From: Litsea cubeba
Lineage: Eukaryota > Streptophyta > Magnoliopsida > Laurales > Lauraceae
Length of the DNA: 64,000 nucleotides
Assembly (NCBI GenBank): GCA_012931725.1
Contig: CM022944.1
Span: 72,325,784-72,389,783, forward strand
Reading direction: 5' to 3'
Shown here in pieces: positions 56,474-64,000 of the stretch; the first letter of the stretch is position 1; every line of letters starts with the position of its first letter. Made by a program: the position numbers and the translations under genes. Below the pieces are notes generated by a model, which saw only the letters and a list, made by a program, of their open reading frames with translations, had not been told where the DNA came from and made no database searches.

Positions 56474-57466
56474 CATGGGGAAGCGACGCCTAGTCGATAC
56501 TCGCACATATCGGAAGAACACGAACCACGTTCGACACTTCCAAAATCGCAGGGAAGCGACATTTCATCGATACTTGCAAAATAAAAAAAAAGACTGTGGA
56601 GACACAACATTTCAGTTGATATCCACAACCCAAATTTCAAAGGTTCAAAAAAATCTAAACGCCGTGGAGACGTAACATATCAGTTGATATCCACAACCCA
56701 AATTTCACGTTCGAAAAAACCAAGAAATCGTGGAGATGCAACATTGCAGTTGACATCCACAGGTTCGAGAAAACCACAAATTTCCAAAAATCATGGGGAA
56801 ACGACATCAAGTCAGTACCCGCAAAACCAAAATTTTGAAAAGCAAGGATGCGACATTCCATCGATACTTGCACCCAAATCCGCGAGGAGGCGACATCCCA
56901 TCGATACTGGCAACCGAATGAGCAAGGTTGCAACATTCCATCGATACTTGCAAGACCAGCAGGGAGGCAGCTTTTAGTCGATACTTGCATTTTTTGAAAA
57001 CCAAAACCGGCTATAAATGCCACCAAAACTGGCTATCAATTTCCACCAAACCGGCTATCAATGCCACAAAACAAAATCGTCTATCAATGCCACAAACCAA
57101 AACTTGGCTTTAAAAAAAAACCCTGGCTATCAATGCCATAAACTGGTTATCAATGCAACAAACTGGCTATCAATGCCACAAAAAACTGGCTCTCATGCCA
57201 AAATGGGCTTTCATGCCACAAACAAAATCTGGCTCCCATGCCAAAACAATCATTTGACAAAAGATTTTCACAAAATGACAAACTTTTGATCAAATCACAT
57301 ATAGCAATTGCTTTCATCACAAAAAGATTTAAGTAAGCGTAGGGAAAACAAAAAAAAAAAGAGTACCAAAAAATACATGTGGTACCAAAAGAAAGTGTTC
57401 ACAAACACTACAAAAAAAGTACCAAAAAATACATGTGGTACCAAAACGAAAGAAGAAATCAGGAGC
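56474..57466. repeat. Element D spacer arrays, second part
   Basis: Continues D after LTR H with the same modules as in A and B: GTCGATACTCGC and TCAGTTGATATCCACA units (56480-56760), CATTCCATCGATACTTGCA units (56850-56960), GGCTATAAATGCC / GGCTATCAATGCC units (57007-57185), one CACAAAAAGATTTAAGT unit and GGTACC units (57360-57445). Confidence 0.85.
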
Positions 57467-58234
57467 TCAACCAAAAATGGACTCCAGCCAGAGTTTCAGC
57501 TCCTCGAGCAAACTTTTGGCCTTAACCATCAGAGTTTCCAAGGCACGCTTCTTCAGGAACTTGCCATGAGATGCTGGAGAATGCCGTAATCCTTCTTTGA
57601 AACCGGGAAGCTTATCCCAGACAGTTTGCCATCGTTTGTTCTCTTCAGTCCTCCTTTTGAGAATTCGGTCGGCATCTGCAACCTAGCGAATCAGAGCATT
57701 CTCCCTATCGCGAGCCTTTGTCATAGCAACCCACTTGGCCGTGACTTGTGCCTCCAAATGCTCAAGACGTTGCCTAGCCTCGGCGACCTCCCTATCAAGG
57801 ATGGTAATATCGTTCATCAACCCGATGATGGCTGACTCTTCTAAGTTCCTCTCCTGGACGAACTGCTTCCTGCTCTGTGTAGTCTCATCCAAGTCAAATT
57901 GAGCCTTATTAGCAGGATCCTGGAACATCTCCTTGAAGAAGTCACCATCAGGGAAAGCCATGGTCTCAAACCACTTGTCACCCAAGCACAATGATCCTCT
58001 CAACGATCACCCTGGCACCTATGACATCCAGACCAACTTCTTCGGCATCTGTGAGAATCTCCTACACATGCTGGATCATGCCAAATCCGGCATCCAAGTG
58101 TCCAGAAAGGAGAGTCTCGATCCAAGAGCTCAAAACTCGTGCCAACACCTTCTTCGCAAATAGAATAGATGGCCCAGATGAAGATTCACCCCGCTCAATC
58201 GGTCGGCTGCTCATGTCATGCCCTATTGGAATAG
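57467..58234 (-). pseudogene. Antisense PMD-like gene of element D, 3' part
   Basis: Minus-strand coding remnant of the last exon: DKWFETMAFPDGDFFKEMFQ, TTQSRKQFVQERNLEESAII and REVAEARQRLEHLEAQVTAK, a charged coiled coil. Its end is at 57467 by alignment to A and B. It is intact where B has a frameshift (near 43080), so the frame was open in the common ancestor. Some stops occur near 57683 and 58003, and LTR E interrupts it at 58235. Confidence 0.75.
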
Positions 58235-60605
58235 TGTCACGTCCCCCGAACCCGATTAAAGAATAAATCGGATCCAGAGAGTGAAATTTAGGACTAATTA
58301 AAAATTTTATCCTTTAATCCCAAAGATCGTAAGTCTGCTGTGAGGATATTACATTTCAAGCCTCAAGACATTAATAAATTACGGAATTCATACAAATCTG
58401 GGCATATGGAATATCAAAATGATGAATAATAACTTCTTATTAATATTAAAGTTGCAAGAAAGAATAAACAAAGCTAAAGAGTTAAATCAATTTATTACAT
58501 CTGCCATCCCGATAAACAAGGCCAATAAAAGAAAGTAAAGTCAAAGAATAAAGGTCTAACGAGAGAAAAAAAATGAAAGAATAGAATCTAGTGGAATCCC
58601 ATGTAATCTCTCATGCCAGATGTGATGACGCTACTCTACGTCATCGGCATGCCACTCTCGTGCCTCCTTTGCTGGTTGGAGATCCTCTGGGATCTCCTCA
58701 CCAGCCTGCTCCTCGTAATAGTACTCACCTGAGGTGTCTGCACACCAAGGAACAGAGTCAATGACATATTGAGTAATAGATAAACAAAGCATAATAAACA
58801 TGACATGCATCAAATATAGATTACTGACAAGTACATGATCATATGAATACAAGGAATGCGAGACTAGGCATAAAGCGAGAGTAATATATGGAAATAATAA
58901 CAAGAACCCTAGCAACCATATAACAATAACCACTATCCATGCAATGCAAAACAAGAACAAGAGGGAGACTCTGAGGATGTCCAAAGCCACCTCCCGGGGT
59001 ACCAGTAACAATCCAATCCAGACTACTGATACCAAAGTCCGGCTCCAGTAGGATCCAAGCTCCCGGTCCTAGGAATAGCAGCACGGTCCTAGCCCGCTGC
59101 CAGCTATTCAACGCCATGGACGCCATCCTATGCCGACTGCCCACCCCGACAACTGAGTAACCGGTTCGTCATTAAAACCCCAAACTGTAGATGACCATGA
59201 TATGCAAACAATAATAGAGTGGTTTTGACACAAGGACAAACAGGACAAGCAAGTCTGGCTAATTCCATGTACAAGACAAGATCATAGGGATTATCTCATT
59301 CAAGATAATATGAGACAAGCAAACCATGTGATAATCCCTTTCATTGCTAGCCAGTCATGTTTATCAATACATGACACAGGTTCCTAAGTACACTCTTAAG
59401 TCAGGTCCAAGTCCTAAATTCTATAAGAATTTATGTTTCATATATAATTAAGTATTTTATGCCAAGAGAGTGAACAAGGAATAAAAACGACGGATACAAG
59501 TCACAAGTCAAGAAGATGTTACAATCCAATCCTAGGCAAATGGTGTCATCCCTGTAACCCACATGTTCTAACAGAGTACGTGTGGAAATTGGATCAACGA
59601 TGCTCTTAGGGAAATCCCTTGGTGTACAATCATGTTAAGCATCTATTGGTTCAGTTCCATATGCATTCGGTTATACCATATATAATACACGAATACCTAG
59701 ACAACCCATCAAATTCCACCAAGCCACGTGTTTTGATTTCAATCCCCATTAATGGTCAAGTGAGAGTAAGTTTATGGTTTCCAACATCTAAGGCCCAAAC
59801 CTAAGTTAAACAGTCTTATTTCCAATAAAACATAAGCTGGATCAATAATCTAAGTATTTACATCACTTCACGACCTTTGATTGTGATGAAACTAGAATCA
59901 TCGGATTCTATGTCCTAAGGGCTTTCCAACGGTATATCATGCGTAGAAATCCAACGGGCGGATTGAAAGTTACAAGTCTCTGAAGTTTCAGTGACCATAT
60001 ATGCACCCTCCGATCGATCGTACAGAAGGTGCGATCGATCGGCACTGAACACCTCTCAGTTAGTGCACAGTGTGATCAATCGGACTGAGTGACCGATCGA
60101 TCGGCACTGAGCACCTCCCAGTTAGCTGCGAGCTTTCACAGAGCGATCGATCAGACTGTACGACCGATCGATCGGTCTGTAAACACTCACAGTTAATTTG
60201 GGGACTGTTCACTGTCCGATCGATCGCACAAGGCGACCGATCGATCGGACAGCGAACCTGTAGCCCGAAAATGGGTTTCCGCCCTTTTCTTCCTCAGTCC
60301 ATTCCAAAACTAATCCTGCAGAAAATGAGCCTCCATGCTCCCATTCATCACATTCATCCATACCATTCCATCGAATCAAATTAATCAAGTTCTAAGCAAC
60401 CTAATATCATTAATTTATCCAAAGACTTAAACTAGAATATAATTTCCAATTAAAATCAGAAAGGCTTGGAATTAATGGAAAATCTATCAAGAATCATAGC
60501 TAGATCAATAAGAACAATACAGACATATATATTATGAAATGCATATCTACTTCCTCAACCAAGAAGAAGATAGAAATTTGGGTCAAACTCGAGGAGAAGC
60601 CTTTT
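58235..60605 (-). mobile_element. LTR E (minus strand), interrupted by LTR F
   Basis: The left edge on the minus strand ends GGTTCGGGGGACGTGACA, like the end of LTR H, so this is the U5 end of a Del/Tekay-like LTR. It breaks D's antisense gene after aatag (58230-58234). The other copy of that duplication and the LTR start are not in the window, because F begins at 60606. No reliable gene is seen. It contains the CGATCGATCG pairs at 60011-60247. Confidence 0.75.
60011..60247. repeat. Four CGATCGATCG palindrome pairs in LTR E
   Basis: Pairs at 60011/60032, 60073/60094, 60144/60165 and 60217/60238. In every pair two 10-bp words are separated by exactly 11 bp (period 21). Six words are perfect CGATCGATCG; those at 60073 (TGATCAATCG) and 60144 (CGATCGATCA) have decayed. 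Pairs recur every 62-73 bp with CACCTCYCAGTTAG-like sequence between them. Confidence 0.92.
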
Positions 60606-61107
60606 GTAAGACCCCAACCCCCTAATATTTTGTTTAGTGTTGTTTTAATTGTGGTTTAACTTTTTAAGCGAGATATGAGTTGCTTTCACCTTGTTTTTTT
60701 TGAGTTTGACTAGATTTTTCATAACCTTGGTGAGTTTTGAGGACTGTTGACTTTAGTTGGCCCGGCCTTTGTAAAATATATTTTTGAGAGAAATTACTCT
60801 TGATTTCTAAAAATCCCAAATTCTATTTATTTTGATTCATTTTATTGTTATAAACAACTTTCATGTTTTGACCATTTTGATTTGATGCTCAGAAATCACG
60901 TTTTTTGAGAAAATGGGCGAAAATGACATTTTTACTAAATCTGTCCATAAATTTCAAAAATTTCAGAAATTGGGGGAAAATATACTTTTTGAAAACTAGA
61001 TATTTCGATGATCAATTTTGTCTTCTTCGTCGTTTTCATTCGGGACCCACAAGTGTTAGTTTCAGCCTCTTGAACCTTCGGGCCCATTGGGACCCACTTA
61101 CCCACTT

Positions 61108-61114
61108 TATAAAA
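61108..61114 (+). promoter_or_regulatory. TATA box of LTR F
   Basis: CACTTTATAAAAGCCC, 502 bp into the LTR, followed by a pyrimidine-rich leader as usual for plant LTR promoters. Confidence 0.65.
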
Positions 61115-62018
61115 GCCCAGCTGGACTCTTCTTCTCCCATTCTTTTTCCTTTAACTTTTTGGCTGAGGGAGAGGGCTTCTTCTTTTCCCTTCCAGCCCTC
61201 ACTCTCTCTCCTCTTGCAAGCTTCCTTCTCAAGTGCCAAGTGAAGGATTGATCTCACCTACTTCTTCCTCATCTCTTAAGCATTCCAAAGACCCCATTTT
61301 CAAGAGCATTGGGCTGGGACAACTCTCCTCTTCAAGCTTTTCTCCTTGTTTGGAACATCAAAAGGTTAGCAATGGTTTTCTATTCAAAAAAATCTTGCTT
61401 TCCTAGGTCTTTAGAATGTTTTCCTCATTTTTACAAAGAGTTTTCATGGAGATTTGAGAATGATTGATTTCTAGGGCTTGCTCTTGGTTTTTTTTTGGGG
61501 CTTTTGTAGATGGAAGACCTTGGACAATAGAGAGTTGTGTTTGGAGTGATTTTGTGGATCTTTTGACCAAGGCAAGTAAATACTACAGCTAATATGATGT
61601 TTGTTGATTAATGTGAATGATTTTTATGGATCTCTACTCTATGTTGTTTTCTCTTTACAATTTATGGATTTATCTTTGAAACGCTTGAGTAATGTTTTAT
61701 ACATATTCTCCTTTAAGTTATTGTTTTGCAACAATCCGGAATCTTTGTTCTTCAAATGATTATCTTTGGATTAGTTCTTCATATTTCAGAAATTATTGCC
61801 TTTGATGAATGAAGAATACTTTGCTCATGTTAGAAATTTTGGAAATGATGGAATGATTTATTGTGTGGATGACTTAATGGATTTGGTGTGGCAAGGAGAA
61901 GCCCAAATTATGTTAGATTTGATGTAGAAGAAGTGGGAGGGAAAAAAATCAAATGGAGAGGAAGAAGTGCAAAAATCAGGGGAGAAAAACTCCCCTGCAC
62001 GGGCTGGACAGAAGCCTA

Positions 62019-62054
62019 GCTCGCTATAGCGAGCTTGGGCTCAGTATAGCGAGC
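62019..62054. repeat. GCTCGCTATAGCGAGC palindrome pair in LTR F
   Basis: A perfect 16-bp palindrome at 62019-62034 and a near copy, GCTCAGTATAGCGAGC, at 62039-62054; starts are 20 bp apart. It is about 910 bp downstream of the TATA box, as the cluster in H is about 1050 bp downstream of its own. Confidence 0.9.
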
Positions 62055-64000
62055 CAAGCTTCTGGAATGGGTTGTTTTTAACCCATTTTCTGGGCTGTTT
62101 AAGGCCCTGTTTTGAGGCCTGTTTCAGCCTGTTTAAGGCCCTGTTTTCAGCTTGTTTTAAGGCCAATTTCCAACCTATTTTAGGCCCCTATGCAGCCCCT
62201 CTTTGGCCCTTGTCTCTCCTTAGTTTGGAGCCTAATTCAATCCCCATTTGACATATGAGAGCCCATTAGGGATACTTTGATTTGAACTACTTTGAATAGT
62301 GAAACTTTATTAAGAAGATGAGAGAAAGTTTGATGTGAGATTTTACCCGGGAATTTTATAAGTCTTAATGCACACTTTATAACTTAAATAGTTGTGGATT
62401 TTCATTGGTACCAAACATATGTTTATAAATCAACATTTAGGGATTTAAGTGTGCATTGAGATGTCCATTGGTAAACCATTGAATCACATACATTATTCCA
62501 TTCCATTTCAAGTTAGAAAACGTATATGTATTCTTTGGTAAATTAATTTGAAAGGATTTAAGTGATTCTTCACATTTGAAAGCATCGGTGATTTGAAATA
62601 GAATTAAGTGGTTTTCCACGTTCGAAAGGATTGATTGTATGGTTTTTATACAAATTGTTTTGAAATAGATTTGAGTGGTCCCCCATGATTTAGAATGACA
62701 TCTTCGTTTTGAGATCGAGATTCATATGTTTTCTACAAATTGTATTGAAATTTATTTGATTAATTCTTTACTAAAATTCGTATGTTTTTATACTATGTAT
62801 TTAAGTGGTTCTTCACGGAAATTGTATCTTTTCAACAAATCGAATGAATAATGATTTGAGTGGTTTTCCCATGTTTCAAAAGGATCGATTGTATGAATTT
62901 TATACTAAGTGATTTGAAGTGTATTTGAGTGGTTCGCCACGTTTGAATATCGATAAAACTACTCGTTTGAATGAGTGATGTGGTCCGTGTGCTAAATGCC
63001 CAGAGTAGTTGCTTTTATCGATGAAAATGTATCGAAGTGATTTGATTGTATCGATTTGGATTTCATTCGGCACCACTAGGCTTGGGTTCCTCTTCGGGCT
63101 GATCACCTGCTTGGGATCATTATATTTGTTGCCAACTGCAGTTTGGAACTCTATAATGAGTGAGTGTTTCCGGCGATGGCGACGGTGAGATTGTTTCGTA
63201 TGGAATTGATCGAGTACCCTTGTTACTTTAGTAATAGGGTACGAGTACTCTTGTTGCTTCGTAATAAGGTACGAGTACTTGTATCACTTCAATGATATAG
63301 TACGTTATTGAGTGAGTGCTCTTGTTACTTCGGTAATAGGAGAATATAGCATATGTGGTTGCCATCGTTTTAATCGTTCTGTCATATTCCTTGAGATTGC
63401 TAACGTTCTTTATCGAACGCCATTGATTTATTTGATCGTCATCGATTTATTGATTGTTAATGTTTTATTAGATCCCCATTGATTTATTCGAATACTATTG
63501 ATTTAATTGTTTACCATTGGTTTATTCACTTTGTTATATTTCTTCATATTGCTAATGATTTAGAAAGTGCTTTCTTTACCCCATTAATTTATTTATGCTT
63601 CAAACCTTAAACGTATGAAGAATGATTTTTATATCATTTTATAAATGTTTGTCATCATGTTACTTGGTTATTTGGTTGCCAGACCGTTGCGTCTGACCCT
63701 TTTTGTTTAGTGCCAGGTCTCGTTTTCCTTGCCTTTTTAGGTGGCTTGAGTGAGGAGGCGGTTGTGCCATCGGTTGGACGCGAGAGGTTGCCCATTGATG
63801 TCATATAGATATCAAGATGGCACCGGAGTTCATAATATAATTGGGGTAGTGATTTATTTAATTAGTTTTTGTTTATATGGCTTTTATTAGCCTTTTTCTT
63901 TGGGATATATATAATGAAAATACTTTGTATATTTGTAACTTAAACATATGTGGGAAATGAAATGCCCTGTTACTGTCAGCTCAATATTTTATGATTCATG

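Larger units (their letters stand above)
23186..58234 (+). mobile_element. Element D: Tat-type Ty3/gypsy, plus strand, 5'-truncated and split by insertions
   Basis: Own sequence lies at 23186-27182, 51209-53008 and 56474-58234; the gaps are element B and a solo LTR. It starts inside the protease region, at a point matching B near 33900, so its 5' LTR, leader and gag are gone. It continues through protease, linker, RT, both RNase H domains (to 27182), integrase (51214-52625), spacer arrays and the 3' end of the antisense gene, where LTR E interrupts it at 58235. Joining across B is certain: the flanking RNase H sequence is continuous once B and one 5-bp ggccg copy are removed. Confidence 0.88.
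60606..64000 (+). mobile_element. LTR F (plus strand), Del/Tekay-like, runs off the window
   Basis: Starts TGTAAGACCCCAACCCC. Its layout parallels LTR H: TATAAAA (61108), palindrome pair (62019-62054), a CAGACCGTTGCGTCTGACCC segment near 63681 similar to CTAGACTGTTGTTTCTGACCC of H (55947), and GTTACTGTCAGCTCAATATTTT near the window end similar to H 56218. H ends about 250 bp after that point, so F should be about 3.65 kb. No gene is supported in it. Confidence 0.8.

Noticed and set aside
58631..59144. Minus-strand frames with membrane-like segments in LTR E
   Set aside because: Inside an LTR, with no recognisable domain and no matching frame in the related LTRs H or F.
1..64000. tRNA, rRNA or other structural RNA genes
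   Set aside because: None seen; tRNA-like matches are limited to the primer-binding sites.

Overview
The window is a block of nested LTR retrotransposons from a flowering plant with a large, repeat-rich genome. The evidence is a Ty1/copia primer-binding site matching plant initiator tRNA-Met, Tat-type Ty3/gypsy polyproteins, long Del/Tekay-like LTRs, and no host gene, rRNA or tRNA gene. The species cannot be named from this sequence. Every element-encoded frame I followed carries at least one break.

Layout. (1) 1-4048: the 5' part of a minus-strand Ty1/copia element (gag, protease, start of integrase, primer-binding site, 1.07-kb LTR), inserted into the 3' LTR of element A. (2) 4049-23185: element A, a minus-strand Tat-type Ty3/gypsy element (gag, protease, G-patch-like motif, RT, two RNase H domains, integrase), interrupted at 18824-20578 by an LTR-like insert flanked by a perfect 186-bp direct duplication. 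(3) 23186-27182 and 51209-58234: element D, a plus-strand sister of A, fused head to head to A's leader and missing its own 5' end. (4) 27183-51208: element B, a third sister on the plus strand, 24.0 kb with both LTRs and a perfect 5-bp target duplication (ggccg), sitting in D's RNase H region. B carries a solo LTR (35953-37894) and a 150-bp hairpin MITE in its 3' LTR. (5) 53009-56473: a 3.5-kb solo LTR in D. (6) 58235-60605: part of a minus-strand LTR (E) in D, cut by F. (7) 60606-64000: the start of a plus-strand LTR (F).

A, B and D share an unusual plan. Downstream of integrase there is a spacer made of several tandem arrays, then a gene on the opposite strand that reads back toward integrase. 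It has conserved introns, a region resembling the plant mobile domain (PMD) family, an acidic linker, a likely nuclear localisation signal and a coiled-coil C-terminus. A motif of about 22 bp is found upstream of both gag and this antisense gene, in the same orientation relative to each.

The most unexpected signal is in the LTRs. Four LTRs from different families each hold clusters of short perfect palindromes starting and ending in CG, in pairs about two helical turns apart. The period is exactly 21 bp in six pairs from two LTRs, and 20 and 22 bp in the other two. The palindrome sequence changes from LTR to LTR while the architecture stays. All alignments, spacings and identities were made by eye.
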